A stretch of DNA of 64,000 nt from Pseudomonadota bacterium (GTDB lineage Bacteria > Pseudomonadota > Alphaproteobacteria > Micavibrionales > Micavibrionaceae). Made by a program: the position numbers and the translations under genes. Location of the stretch: the NCBI GenBank assembly GCA_029558635.1, contig JAKQEE010000073.1:1-64000 (forward strand). The letters are read 5' to 3'. A model generated the notes under the pieces. The model was given only the letters and a program-made list of their open reading frames with translations, searched no databases and was not told the DNA's origin. Positions 7,147 through 17,144 of this stretch are shown one piece after another (position 1 is the first letter of the stretch; every line of letters begins with the position of its first letter).

Positions 7147-8406
7147 ATGTCTCTTGCCATTCTCGCCCTACTTGCCCTTGTTATTGTGATCGCGATCTCC
7201 GCCTTCAGAACAGATTTGAATACAGGTGTTCTGGCTGTGGCATTGGCGTACATCGTTGGCGTATATTTTGCGGGTTTGAGTGTAAGTGAAGTATCCACCT
7301 ATTTACCCGAACAGCTCGTATTGACCCTTGTTGGCATAACTTTGCTGTTTGGGATGGCACAACAAAACGGCACGCTGGATCGGCTGGCTGGATTCGCGAT
7401 ACGAAGCGCGCGCGGAAACCCGGCTCTGCTTCCTTTCGTCTTCTTCTTTCTCACTTTTGTCTTTTCAGCCATTGGCCCGGGCAACATCGCGGCAGTTGCT
7501 TTGATCGCGCCCATTGGAATGGTAGTCGCGTTGAACTCAAACATTCGCCCGATCGTGATGGCAATCATGATTTGTACTGGCGCAAACGCTGGCGCGTTTT
7601 CACCGGTAGCGCTGACCGGTATCGTCAATGTGGGGCTCATGAACAAGATCGGCATTAATGACCCCTCGACTACATTGCAGATTTTCCTCCTTGTGGCTGC
7701 ATTGCAATCAATAAGCGCGCTGGTTGCATATTTTGTCTTTCAGGGATTTCGTATTCAACGGAGCGCGGAGGTTAGTGCTGTCGCTCAATCATCATCACAG
7801 GCGCAACCTTTTCATGTACAGCACATCATTACCTTGATCGCCATCTTGGCATTGGTAATTGGCGTTATTGTCTTCAACGTAGCAGTCGTTGTCGGCGCTT
7901 TTGTGCTGGCGGGCTTGTTAGCGTTATTTAAAATCGGCGATGTGGAAGTGGGTCTTCAGCACTTGCCATGGGGTGTCATCTCTTTGGTGGCAGGGATCAG
8001 TGTTTTAGTCGGTCTGCTCGAAACGACCGGTAGCCTAGATCTGGCAACGAATGTGCTAGCCTCCTATTCAACTCCTAATACTGTGAATGCTCTGCTGGCT
8101 TTCATTACAGGCATGGTGTCAATCTATAGTAGTTCATCAGGCGTGGTGATGCCAACTTTTATTCCTCTCCTGCCTCGACTGATTCAAGCGCTCGGTGGCG
8201 GAGATCTCATTGACATGGTTGTCGCGGTCAATGTCGGCTCGCATCTCGTTGACGTGAGTCCCTTATCCACACTTGGGGCGTTATGTTTGGCGGCGCTCCC
8301 AGCATCTGTCGATAGATCTGTGATCTTTAGGCAACTGTTGCTGTGGGGAATTTCGATGTCGGTGGTCGGGGCAGTCTTGGCATTTATTTTTTTAGATTTG
8401 CTCTAA
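7147..8406 (+). CDS. MatC/SLC13-like dicarboxylate permease
   Basis: 419 aa with about eleven hydrophobic segments over the full length. An N-terminal block like the dicarboxylate carrier MatC domain contains LLFGMAQQNGTLDRLAGFA and the pore-type loop FVFSAIGPGNIAAVALIAP near residue 110. CTGANAGAFSPVALTG near residue 150 and SSSSGVVMPTFIPLLP near residue 330 are the two re-entrant-loop-like segments of the ion transporter superfamily. Probable substrate: a C4-dicarboxylate or malonate, moved across the inner membrane with cations. It is the only gene between the decayed and the preserved tRNA fragments, so it may be cargo of an older small element. Its start follows AGGAA at a long spacing. 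Confidence 0.78.
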   Translation: MSLAILALLALVIVIAISAFRTDLNTGVLAVALAYIVGVYFAGLSVSEVSTYLPEQLVLTLVGITLLFGMAQQNGTLDRLAGFAIRSARGNPALLPFVFFFLTFVFSAIGPGNIAAVALIAPIGMVVALNSNIRPIVMAIMICTGANAGAFSPVALTGIVNVGLMNKIGINDPSTTLQIFLLVAALQSISALVAYFVFQGFRIQRSAEVSAVAQSSSQAQPFHVQHIITLIAILALVIGVIVFNVAVVVGAFVLAGLLALFKIGDVEVGLQHLPWGVISLVAGISVLVGLLETTGSLDLATNVLASYSTPNTVNALLAFITGMVSIYSSSSGVVMPTFIPLLPRLIQALGGGDLIDMVVAVNVGSHLVDVSPLSTLGALCLAALPASVDRSVIFRQLLLWGISMSVVGAVLAFIFLDLL

Positions 8407-8452
8407 ACACAAGCCATCGACTCGAGACACTAATACAGTAGATCGGGAATCC

Positions 8453-8486
8453 AAAGGACTAAACAGAATCCACTGTTTAGTCCTTT
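8453..8486 (+). terminator. hairpin downstream of the permease gene
   Basis: Perfect 14-nt arms, AAAGGACTAAACAG (8453-8466) and its complement (8473-8486), around the six-base loop AATCCA. It starts 46 bases after the stop codon. The tail is weak in T, so termination may be partial. Confidence 0.6.
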
Positions 8487-8540
8487 AGCAAACCACCATA
8501 TCTTGGGGTTCTGTTTGGGATTACGTCCCGTATTTCGGTA

Positions 8541-8584
8541 GTGCCGAGGGGGAGATTCGGACTCCCGACCAAGGGCTTATGAGT
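8541..8584 (-). repeat. attL: displaced 3' half of tRNA-Met
   Basis: 44 nt matching 44677-44720 with one mismatch (C at 8558 against T). The match covers the tRNA from the anticodon loop to the discriminator base and stops where the functional tRNA continues into its 5' half. A 3' tRNA fragment at the far end of a recombinase-bearing region is the standard scar of site-specific integration. It is the left boundary of the island. Confidence 0.9.
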
Positions 8585-9037
8585 TAGAAGCACAATGAGC
8601 AATGTTTTTTGCCCACATATGTGTGTGAAACTCTGCCTTTTTCGACACTCTTGCCTATATATAGCGGTGTTTTTGGATGATTATCACTTTGATAATCCCC
8701 TGTACATGAATTACAGGTGTGTAGATGGTAAAACAAAGCACAGTTCCCGTCAAGTGCTACGCATAAAAATATTTGGGGAAGGAACCCAGTTTTCAAATTA
8801 TTAGGGATATTTCTCCATTGAACATGGCCTCAATTGAAATCAGGGGCTACTACTTCTTCATACTTGACCCGCTTCCAAGGAAAGCGTAAGAAAATAGTAA
8901 GAGCAATAAAGGCAACAAATTCCTATATTGTCGTTTTTTATCTGGCTATCACGCCCGATGTGAATAGATTCCTGTTTGAGGTGTAGAATAAAAGTAGGGT
9001 CCCTTCGAGTGTCTGCCTCGATAATCAAGGAGCAAAT
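8585..9037. other. 450-base island end without a supported gene
   Basis: AT-rich sequence between attL and the first island gene. Short open frames on both strands (for example 8595-8804) have no recognisable content or ribosome binding site. The last 40 bases hold the ribosome binding site AAGGAG of the next gene; no convincing promoter is seen. Confidence 0.5.
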
Positions 9038-10582
9038 ATGAATAGAGACTCATGGAGCATGCGTTTCAATCAATATCCGGCACATAGGCGCTTCTCCAAA
9101 CTAGAGAAGTTACCGGACTGCCCTGATTGGTTTGAAGAGCGTCATTTCAACACTTGGCAGGAAGAGGGTCTAATAATCTGGAATAATATCGATAAAAAAA
9201 TTGAATCCCTAAATGGTTCATATGCATTGAGATTATTAAATCAGCTCGAATCTCAGGACAACTGGAAAACAGAGGGGATTTCCGTTACAAAGCAGGTCAC
9301 CGAGATTTCATACGAAATTCCACCTCGCGGGCGACGTAAAAAAAACGAGCAGAAACCTCCAACTGAGTCGAACAACTCAAAGACATATTACAAAGAAATG
9401 GTACACCTTCCCTCTGAAGCCGGCCCGGAATTGATCGAACTTATCAATCAGAACAAAGTTATCATTACCCATATGGCTGAGAGGGAGAAAAAGCAATTCA
9501 ATGATGCCATGCATCAGTTGATAGAATGGGCATTGGAATTTTCCCGCAAAGAAGAGGTAGCAAAATTTGATTTCAGCAACAGGCAATTTCAATGGCTGTC
9601 AAACACGCCGAATCGCTGGATATGCCATGATTCCAAAGCAGACGGACATGTATGTGTAGGTGAAACTAAGTTGTTCTGGTGTGCCTGCGTCAAACGACAG
9701 TGGAAAACCGTGAAATCTGAATATTTTGAGCAGTTTTCAAGTGCTGTAGAATGGGTGGAAGCGGGGTTAGTGGAATTGGCTGATGAACCAGAACTACCTG
9801 ACTCTTCCTTTCCCTACGATGAAGAAGGTAGAAAGGCAACATTAGCTCAGCTTAAAAATAAACTTCGGGCAAGTCAATTCTGGATCGATCCATCTGTCGT
9901 GGAACCGTCCAGGATCTCATACAAAATATTCATCGAAATTGAGGCAGCGCCGACCAGTTTCGAAACAATCACGACAAGGTGCGGCGATACGATCCGTGTA
10001 AAAGAACGATTCCCAGGACAATCAAAGCTGGCAATGATCATCAACCTTGATCGTGATCAATTCGATTTCGAACAACCCTTGGGAGACAACTCGGATTGGC
10101 ACTTAATCACTTCGTTGACAAGTTTTTATCAAGAAAATGCAGTAGCAAATCAATCACAACAAATCTGGAACCAAAGCAAGATCACTCAACAATTCAAAGA
10201 GAAAAATATACGGCGAGCTCGCTATGGCTATCAGGAAGTTGAAACAGGATATAAAACCTATTTAGGCGTATGTGATAACCAGGATAATCCCTGGAGGATA
10301 CCAGGGACCCGAGACGAGCACATGGAACGATTGGCACTGCAACAGTCTATATGTTACTCATTGGATGTTCACGATTTTAGAGATTTTCTTGGCTTTTCCC
10401 TTGAAGATTCAACTGACGAACACCTTCTTGAAACGATGCATGAAACTAGAGCACGCTCAAAATACATCCCGGAGGGTGCAAAAATAAAGAGCAGAATATG
10501 GCTTAGTCAACACGAATCAGATTGGAATCAGGATTCGTTCTCGTGTAATAACCCTTACAGTAGCGACAGCCCGCGTTTTTGA
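9038..10582 (+). CDS. uncharacterised island protein with Cys/His-rich segment
   Basis: 514 aa, family not recognised. Visible content: a charged N-terminal third with a basic low-complexity stretch (RGRRKKNEQKPP near residue 100), a long helical stretch around residues 135-180, and a compact Cys/His segment near residues 198-220 (WICHDSKADGHVCVG then FWCACVK) whose spacing could bind one zinc ion. The C-terminal third is rich in aromatic and polar residues and has no transmembrane segment or signal peptide. ATG 9038 follows AAGGAG. It is the outermost island gene, alone on its strand, next to a group of defence genes on the other strand; a defence role is only a guess by position. Confidence 0.7.
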   Translation: MNRDSWSMRFNQYPAHRRFSKLEKLPDCPDWFEERHFNTWQEEGLIIWNNIDKKIESLNGSYALRLLNQLESQDNWKTEGISVTKQVTEISYEIPPRGRRKKNEQKPPTESNNSKTYYKEMVHLPSEAGPELIELINQNKVIITHMAEREKKQFNDAMHQLIEWALEFSRKEEVAKFDFSNRQFQWLSNTPNRWICHDSKADGHVCVGETKLFWCACVKRQWKTVKSEYFEQFSSAVEWVEAGLVELADEPELPDSSFPYDEEGRKATLAQLKNKLRASQFWIDPSVVEPSRISYKIFIEIEAAPTSFETITTRCGDTIRVKERFPGQSKLAMIINLDRDQFDFEQPLGDNSDWHLITSLTSFYQENAVANQSQQIWNQSKITQQFKEKNIRRARYGYQEVETGYKTYLGVCDNQDNPWRIPGTRDEHMERLALQQSICYSLDVHDFRDFLGFSLEDSTDEHLLETMHETRARSKYIPEGAKIKSRIWLSQHESDWNQDSFSCNNPYSSDSPRF

Positions 10583-10792
10583 TTTTGTTCGAAACGACAT
10601 CCGAACTCAAGTAATGACTTTAACATCTTTCCATTACACACTTTGTGCGCCTGATTTCTCACTAACAAGATCTTGCTAGGACGATATACCTACCAACCAG
10701 CAAAAGAAAGTTTTCGATGGGCGTCTTGTCCTATAGTAATTTTCTGCAATCTTCTCCCTGTTCAACCTAAGTTTCTCTCGGCACAAGGACAT

Positions 10793-11761
10793 TCATATAT
10801 ATAAACATGCAATTGCGTGCAGACAAGAAGATGCTACCATTTGGAATAGACGTTGATATTGATCTTTGCTAAGCGCAACATTCCATCCAAGATTGTGTCC
10901 GAGGGTGTTTCTAAGCCATCCAGTATATTGCATGGCGGTCGGCATTGATTCATCAGCATCCACATCTATGTTGATCAGAACTTGATTCAGCGTTTTTCCG
11001 TTAATATTTAATTTTGCCTTGTCATCAATTTTCAATTGGGTTTGTAGTCTCTTGAGCTCTTGTTCAAGATTGGATTTAGCGTTTTTGGCGGGATAATTCA
11101 TATTATTCTTCAGAAGGCTTTCAAAGAGGAGGCAACCCTTGAAAAGGTGAAGAAAATATGGTTCGCGTGTGTTTGGCGCTGGGCAAATAGTAAAAAGTTC
11201 ATCTCGGTAATTCCACTCAAGGCAAAAAGAAATAAAAGTCGTGGCAAGCGTGCGCCAGTTTTGATGAGCATCAGTCAAAGAAGGTTGTAAGAATTTTTTG
11301 CGTAAATCAGATAAATATAGGTTATTTGACTTAGCACGAGAGTTATATATCAGAATTAAATTGGATATTCTAGTTTCGGCATCACCTATGAAGTCTCTAT
11401 GTTCAGGGGAAATACTATCCAATTGAATGAGCCGCATTGCGTGAGACGGTTCATTTGTAGGGTCGATTTTAGCCTGAAAATCGCTGGATACTGCATTATC
11501 TATGAAGAACAAAGCAACTTCATAATCCTGCATACGAAACGATGCTAACCCAAGGTAAAAAAATACATTACCTTTATAAATACGAGCGTATGCTAATGGA
11601 TCAGTATCAAAACATTTATGCAAGAGATGCATTCCAATGCTAATTATGTTCCAAGGATTTTCAGTATTAACTAAATATCGGTCGAAAAATTGATTGCCAT
11701 CGTGAGGGTTTCCTGTAGCAGCCTCAATATAGGCTTTTATATCGAATTGGCTAAGATGCAT
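10793..11761 (-). CDS. HEPN-like protein with TPR-like N-terminal part
   Basis: 322 aa. GNVFFYLGLASFRMQDYEVALFFIDNAV near residue 66 looks like a TPR hairpin. The C-terminal part contains GWLRNTLGHNLGW near residue 285; R-N-x-x-x-H is the form of the RX4-6H motif of HEPN ribonucleases, and the surrounding sequence is helical as expected. HEPN proteins often act as RNA-cleaving toxins in defence and toxin-antitoxin loci. ATG 11761 lies 18 bases after the stop of the coiled-coil gene, so the two are likely co-translated. Family assignment rests on a short motif and helical content; activity is inferred. Confidence 0.62.
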   Translation of the reverse strand: MHLSQFDIKAYIEAATGNPHDGNQFFDRYLVNTENPWNIISIGMHLLHKCFDTDPLAYARIYKGNVFFYLGLASFRMQDYEVALFFIDNAVSSDFQAKIDPTNEPSHAMRLIQLDSISPEHRDFIGDAETRISNLILIYNSRAKSNNLYLSDLRKKFLQPSLTDAHQNWRTLATTFISFCLEWNYRDELFTICPAPNTREPYFLHLFKGCLLFESLLKNNMNYPAKNAKSNLEQELKRLQTQLKIDDKAKLNINGKTLNQVLINIDVDADESMPTAMQYTGWLRNTLGHNLGWNVALSKDQYQRLFQMVASSCLHAIACLYI

Positions 11762-11779
11762 TGTTTACTAGTCCGCCTG

Positions 11780-12256
11780 TTAGGATAGTCTTACTTTAGC
11801 CTGAATTGATGCTACACCTACAATTAATGAGGCATCAAGTAAGTAATAGCCTGTAAAAATTTGCTCGTTTTGGTCAGGAAGTAAAACTTCTGATTGAAAT
11901 GCTGAGTCAACAATGAAGCCATCATTATCTAAGAATTCGATAGTAGCACCAAATCCCAGAGGAGCATCCGCGAAACTTCTAAGCACAAGTTTCCAAGAGA
12001 CTTTTGACCAACTGTCATTTGTTTCGGTTATCCTTGTTTCGACTTTTATTATTTCAAACAACTTACTTTCCTGTTCGGTTTTTGTTTTTTCTGAAATGAT
12101 CGCTTTTGTTGGCGATGTTTCAACAAGGATTTTATTTTGGGACTCAAGCTTATCCAGCCGTTGTTCTAATAGGGCAACTTTTCTTTCTAGATCTGCAATG
12201 CGCAAGAGTGGATGAGGCTCAGAAGAATTTGGCTTTGGCGAATTTGATTGTGTCAT
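11780..12256 (-). CDS. small coiled-coil protein with C-terminal beta domain
   Basis: 158 aa. Residues about 18-50 form a heptad-patterned coiled coil (LRIADLERKVALLEQRLDKL region). The following 100 residues alternate hydrophobic and polar positions and contain SWKLVLRSFADAPLGFGATI and IEFLDNDGFIVDS, like a small immunoglobulin-type or FxLYD-like beta sandwich. No enzymatic motif is visible. It sits between the large helicase gene (163 bases upstream) and the HEPN-like gene (18 bases downstream) on the same strand; an adaptor or oligomerisation role in that group is an inference. Confidence 0.65.
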   Translation of the reverse strand: MTQSNSPKPNSSEPHPLLRIADLERKVALLEQRLDKLESQNKILVETSPTKAIISEKTKTEQESKLFEIIKVETRITETNDSWSKVSWKLVLRSFADAPLGFGATIEFLDNDGFIVDSAFQSEVLLPDQNEQIFTGYYLLDASLIVGVASIQAKVRLS

Positions 12257-12419
12257 ATCGCGATATCCTTACTAAAGATAATTTAAGTTTACAAACCACA
12301 TTGCTTTAGAGATTTTGACAATTTGATTTCCGAATATGTTCTTGTCATCTTGCGGATTTGAGAGAAGGATTGCCAAGAACAATTAGACAGTTTTGTCATT
12401 TCCGAACCAAAATTCTAGA

Positions 12420-15400
12420 TCAGAAATTAATACCCTTCGTTATCTTATCGTTTCTCGAATCCAAAATATTTTTGAACAAAAGATATTCGACAATTCTGTT
12501 TATATGAATTGTAGTATCAATTGTGGCTTTCAATCCAAATAATCTACACACCTCGCGAATCAGGTCGTCGCTTGTTATACCGATGGCGCCATTAATGCAC
12601 TCACGAATCGCAAGTATTATTTCCTCAGGCGGAATGTCGGATATTGCACGAACATCTTGCCCGTTGGTGTGAATACGCAAGGGAGGCACAGTCATCTCGA
12701 TCGGCCAAAGAAAATCGCCCTTAACGATTAATTGCTTGTTACGATTCGCGAAAGCAATCGCCGTATCCAAATAATCGCTAATTCGCTTCCCTTTACGAGT
12801 TGCCCATGCTTCTACAACGCGCTGCTTCGCAACTTCTCTTGAAATCGGTCCTTCCCCATTTACTATTGCGGCGAATGCATCGGCTAGCCTGTTGATTGAA
12901 GTATTCAGAATAGCATCTCCGCCTGTCCGGATTTGCCTCTGCAATCTTCTTCTGGTATAAGGAACCGCTCCCGGAGGGGTATCTTGACTATTCAGGTTGA
13001 CAATAAAATCAATCGAAGCATCGTTTGCTTGATGTTCATCTACTTTGGGAATGATGGCTTTTTTTTTACCTACAGTTTGCTGTAATACTACTTCCCGTTT
13101 TCTGGTATTGATGGCTGCTAAAACTTTCTCTATTTCTGATTCACGATTTTGAATCCAGTCTCGCGACCAAATGCGATGTATTTTCCAACCCAATCCTTCA
13201 AGGACCTGTTGACGCAATCTATCTCTATCACGAGCCGTAAATGCGGAATGATACATCGCTCCATCGCACTCAATCCCCAGTAAGTAACGCCCTGATTGCT
13301 CTGGGTCCACCACCGCTAGATCAATTCGATATTGCGAAACTCCAAGTTGAGGTATAAGTTGGACTCCTCGGCGAGTAAGTGCTTGATAAACCGATTCTTC
13401 GAACGGAGAATCAAACTCAGCATCGGAATACACTTTTTCATCTTTATAGACGGCTTTGACGCCATCTCTTGCAACCTGCAGGTAATTCCTGAGCAATTTT
13501 GCTCCCTGGCTATCAACTCGGCTAAGGTCAATATCTTCAGGCTCAATAGATGACACCAATTTTAGGGCATGGCGTGCTCTGGTAACCGCAACATTTAGGC
13601 GCCGTGCTCCCCCTTCCCTATTGATTGGACCAAAGTTCAAGGTCATTTTTCCAGTTTCATCCTTGCCATAGCCAACGCTCAAAATAATTACATCCCGTTC
13701 ATCTCCCTGAACATTTTCCAGATTCTTTATAAATATTGGCTCTATTGCATCATTAGAGAACAGCGGGTTCAAATCAGGATTTTCTTTACGCAAAAGGTCA
13801 ATTGCGTCTTCAATGGCCTTTCTTTGAGAGACACTGAAGGAGACTATTCCTATAGAGAGCTCAGGGCTTGTTACCAAATGGTCTCGTACTAATTCCGCAA
13901 CGACCATTGCTTCTTTGAGATTATGACGTGCTCCAACACCTTTTTTATAAATTCCATCTTTGACATGTATAAATTTCAAACCAGTCGTAGGGCTATCAGA
14001 AGTTGAGTTTGGAAACGTGTAAAGACGGTTATCATAGAAATGGTAGTTGCTATATGCAATAAGGGATTCGTCTTTACTCCTATAATGCCAATTTAACATT
14101 AACGAGCGAAAACCACTACTGTCGAAGGCATTCAGAATGCTTTCGAAGGATGCTTCCATTGAGTCGTCCTCATCATCAAATTCATCAGCTTCAATTGCAT
14201 GAAAAAAATTTGTGGGAGGTAATTGCTGTCTGTCACCTGCAACAACAACCTGCTTCGCACGGAGAAAAGCACCAATGGCGTATTCAGGAGGAATTTGTGA
14301 CGCCTCATCAAAGACCACTAGGTCAAATTGGTAAAGGTTAGGATCTAGCAATTGACTTACCGTCAATGGACTCATCATTAAACAGGGTTTTAATATCTGA
14401 ATTAGATTTGACACCTCATGGAACAGTTTGCGTAAAGGCATGATTCTTCGTTTTTTGTTGTATTCTCTGCGTAAGATCGTTGTTTCTGCAGAGCCAGCTT
14501 GCATCCAAGATGATTGTGGCTTGTCAGCATTTAGCTTGGCTCTTATTTCATTTGGTGCATTTTCGATCATCATCAAATCCAACGCTTTGAATCGCTGGAT
14601 CATTTCGGATTGCATCGTTCCCCTAAATCTCTGCAATAAAGGACGGTCGTGGATCATCGATTCGGAAAGCAATAAATAAAAGCGACGCTGAAAGCAGGGC
14701 TCCCAGTTTTCGGAAGATAATTCGGTCGTTAATGCCTGTGTAACGAAATCACCAAGATCTGTGTCAAAGCATTCCTTTTTCACAGCATTGAAATTTGCCC
14801 ATTCAGCGAGCTCGCTAACATTTTTACTGTGGTCATCTAGCCAATTAGCAATATTATTTGGATGTTGATCAAATTTATCCTGTAATGGTGCCGGAATGTC
14901 AGTTTCGTCGAACAGCTTGGTAGCAAGATCTAGCCCCTTGATGATCTTTTGTTTAAGCTCTTCCAATGCAGATAATTTTTCGATTGATTGGCTGAAGTCA
15001 ACATCGCGCCCTTCTTCTTGGGCAGTTTCTCTATAGATATTTTGTACAATTCTTAAAACGGGTGCGACTTCCTTGGCGACAGGGCGATTCCCGTACCTGT
15101 AAACCAACCTAAGCTTTGACGAATCTTTCCAATACTGAAAGCTGAAATATCGGGTAAATGAGCGATAACCAACCAGATAATTATTTATGGCCGGCTGCAC
15201 CAAGCCTGAAAAGATGCCTGGGTGAAAGTTGGAAAAGATATAGAGGAAATCTAGGCAATCCTGAATGGTTTTAGGTGACCGCAAGCCATACTGAGAAACT
15301 ATGGAAGATATTAATTCGAAAAACTCGTTGATTGCGCTCGCAGTTCGATGTAAATCCAACGCCAGTTCTTCTCTGTCCTGTAGGGAACTAGTTGTGCCTT

Positions 15401-16889
15401 TATATCCCTTCCAACGATTCACTTTATAAGTTTCGATTATCTTTCGATAATTTGCTAATTCTCGCACCAGGGAAAGCATCTTATTGTACTGAGTAACAGA
15501 AATGTTCTCGAGGTTCGATATCGAAAAGTTGAGTTGGGGTGCGTCAAGATTCTGTGATAAGTACCCTTGCACTTTGTAAACAGACAAACCAATTTCAAAC
15601 CGGGGCTCATGGACTTGTCTTATATATCCGTTGAGTTCGTCCCTTAACTGCTTAAGCTCTTGTTTTAGAAGCCTGTAATCTCCTTTGGGGTGACGGGATT
15701 GTGTATTGGACAGAGAACGCATGAGTTCGGTTATTACTTTGCGCTTGTCCATTTTGTGACTATGGACTTCCATGCAGAAGTCCCCCAGTCCTCTCTGAGC
15801 AAGGCGATTTTGAACGACCTCCAACGCTGCCATTTTTTGGCTGACAAACAGGACCTTTTTCCCTGCCATCATGAATTCTGCAATAATGTTTGCAATCGTT
15901 TGGCTTTTCCCAGTTCCCGGTGGACCTTGTAAAACAAAGCTTACACCTCTCTTTGAAGCTTCTATTGCCTCCTGTTGGCTGGAATCAGAATCCATGATTT
16001 CATAAACGCTTTCGGGATTTACAACGTCATCCAGATCTTTTGCTTGTGGAACATCATCGGGCTCGAAGGGGAAATCTGATTCGACGCCACTTAAGATCTG
16101 CACAATTGGATGTGCCGTGTACAGTGCCAGATTGGTCTCAAAGTCTTTGATCAGCAGCAATGTCAAAAAATTGAAAGCCCCGATTGTGACCTGCCTCAAC
16201 ACATCCCACCCGTCAAATTTCTTCACTAACTCTGAAACGCCGGCTAGGAAATCCAATAGTTGAGAGGCTGATATATCATTTGTGACTTCTGGAAGTTGAA
16301 TTCCAAAGTCACTCAATAGCTTGTTCTGTAAAACAGGATTGATCACTATATCTTCTTCCGCCATTTGAATTCTATAGGGCGAAAGGGAGCTTGCTCTATC
16401 TACAGTAATTGGAACAAGAAGAAGGGGTGCATAACTAAATTCACTGCTCTGCGATTCCTTCCACTTCAACATGCCGAAGGTAATATACAAAACATTAAAT
16501 CCCTGCTCCTCCTGGATAGTATGAGATGTATATCGAAGGTTGTAAAGAACTTTGCTTAAAGCTGCTATTGAGTGATTTGTCTCTAATTCGTTTGTTTGGA
16601 GTTGCCGAACATGATTTTGTTTATTGCTATTAGGGATTTCTGTCGCATCCTCAGCGTCAAAGACTGATTTGGCATCTTTAGGATCTGGAACCGGAGCCAG
16701 AATTTCTCCTCCCTTTTCAACAAGCAATTCGAATAAATCAATAAACTCCGGCTTCTCGATCGTCGCCGATGAGGTTTTTGTGTTTTTCCAAAACAACAGG
16801 CGATTTCGCCCACTCATATCATGGAGTTGGCGAGCCCAATATTTGAGTTTAGCTTCAACTTTTGTATTGTCAGGATTTGTTACTTGCAT
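12420..16889 (-). CDS. DUF4011/DUF3320-type SF1 helicase with C-terminal Vsr/DUF559-like nuclease domain
   Basis: 1489 aa. Order: N-terminal DUF4011-like region (KLKYWARQLHDMSGRNRLLF at residues about 12-31), Walker A LQGPPGTGKSQTIANII near residue 320, Walker B VVFDEASQIPPEYA near 860, GDRQQLPPTNFF near 890, the late SF1 motif NVAVTRARHALKLV near 1100, then a PD-(D/E)XK-like domain (SPFEESVYQALTRRG, YRIDLAVVD, LLGIECDGAMYHS near 1208, HRIWSRDW) and a DUF3320-like end. Proteins of this architecture recur in defence islands; nucleic-acid unwinding coupled to cleavage is expected. I prefer ATG 16889 to TTG 16928. Two small genes follow on the same strand. Confidence 0.88.
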   Translation of the reverse strand: MQVTNPDNTKVEAKLKYWARQLHDMSGRNRLLFWKNTKTSSATIEKPEFIDLFELLVEKGGEILAPVPDPKDAKSVFDAEDATEIPNSNKQNHVRQLQTNELETNHSIAALSKVLYNLRYTSHTIQEEQGFNVLYITFGMLKWKESQSSEFSYAPLLLVPITVDRASSLSPYRIQMAEEDIVINPVLQNKLLSDFGIQLPEVTNDISASQLLDFLAGVSELVKKFDGWDVLRQVTIGAFNFLTLLLIKDFETNLALYTAHPIVQILSGVESDFPFEPDDVPQAKDLDDVVNPESVYEIMDSDSSQQEAIEASKRGVSFVLQGPPGTGKSQTIANIIAEFMMAGKKVLFVSQKMAALEVVQNRLAQRGLGDFCMEVHSHKMDKRKVITELMRSLSNTQSRHPKGDYRLLKQELKQLRDELNGYIRQVHEPRFEIGLSVYKVQGYLSQNLDAPQLNFSISNLENISVTQYNKMLSLVRELANYRKIIETYKVNRWKGYKGTTSSLQDREELALDLHRTASAINEFFELISSIVSQYGLRSPKTIQDCLDFLYIFSNFHPGIFSGLVQPAINNYLVGYRSFTRYFSFQYWKDSSKLRLVYRYGNRPVAKEVAPVLRIVQNIYRETAQEEGRDVDFSQSIEKLSALEELKQKIIKGLDLATKLFDETDIPAPLQDKFDQHPNNIANWLDDHSKNVSELAEWANFNAVKKECFDTDLGDFVTQALTTELSSENWEPCFQRRFYLLLSESMIHDRPLLQRFRGTMQSEMIQRFKALDLMMIENAPNEIRAKLNADKPQSSWMQAGSAETTILRREYNKKRRIMPLRKLFHEVSNLIQILKPCLMMSPLTVSQLLDPNLYQFDLVVFDEASQIPPEYAIGAFLRAKQVVVAGDRQQLPPTNFFHAIEADEFDDEDDSMEASFESILNAFDSSGFRSLMLNWHYRSKDESLIAYSNYHFYDNRLYTFPNSTSDSPTTGLKFIHVKDGIYKKGVGARHNLKEAMVVAELVRDHLVTSPELSIGIVSFSVSQRKAIEDAIDLLRKENPDLNPLFSNDAIEPIFIKNLENVQGDERDVIILSVGYGKDETGKMTLNFGPINREGGARRLNVAVTRARHALKLVSSIEPEDIDLSRVDSQGAKLLRNYLQVARDGVKAVYKDEKVYSDAEFDSPFEESVYQALTRRGVQLIPQLGVSQYRIDLAVVDPEQSGRYLLGIECDGAMYHSAFTARDRDRLRQQVLEGLGWKIHRIWSRDWIQNRESEIEKVLAAINTRKREVVLQQTVGKKKAIIPKVDEHQANDASIDFIVNLNSQDTPPGAVPYTRRRLQRQIRTGGDAILNTSINRLADAFAAIVNGEGPISREVAKQRVVEAWATRKGKRISDYLDTAIAFANRNKQLIVKGDFLWPIEMTVPPLRIHTNGQDVRAISDIPPEEIILAIRECINGAIGITSDDLIREVCRLFGLKATIDTTIHINRIVEYLLFKNILDSRNDKITKGINF

Positions 16890-17144
16890 ATCTAGCCGCC
16901 AAGAAGTGGATGGGATAGTATCCCGCAAGTATAAACGGAAACTTTATTGTGGTGCGTTGCCCTCCCCTTACAATGTCCTGAGAAGATGAAATTTTCTCCT
17001 CGAATTTAGTGCTAGAACATTGCATTTCCCACGTCAAGTCGAGCTCTATCAACACTGTTTTCAAAGGTAATCTATTGGGTAATATTGCTCGGAGATTGTA
17101 ACAGCTCGACGATGAATATTAGCAACAGGCGGTAACTTCAGTTG

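Noticed and set aside
8595..8804. Open frame of 69 codons next to attL (and an opposite one at 8584-8796)
   Set aside because: No ribosome binding site or family resemblance; the two frames overlap each other in AT-rich sequence.
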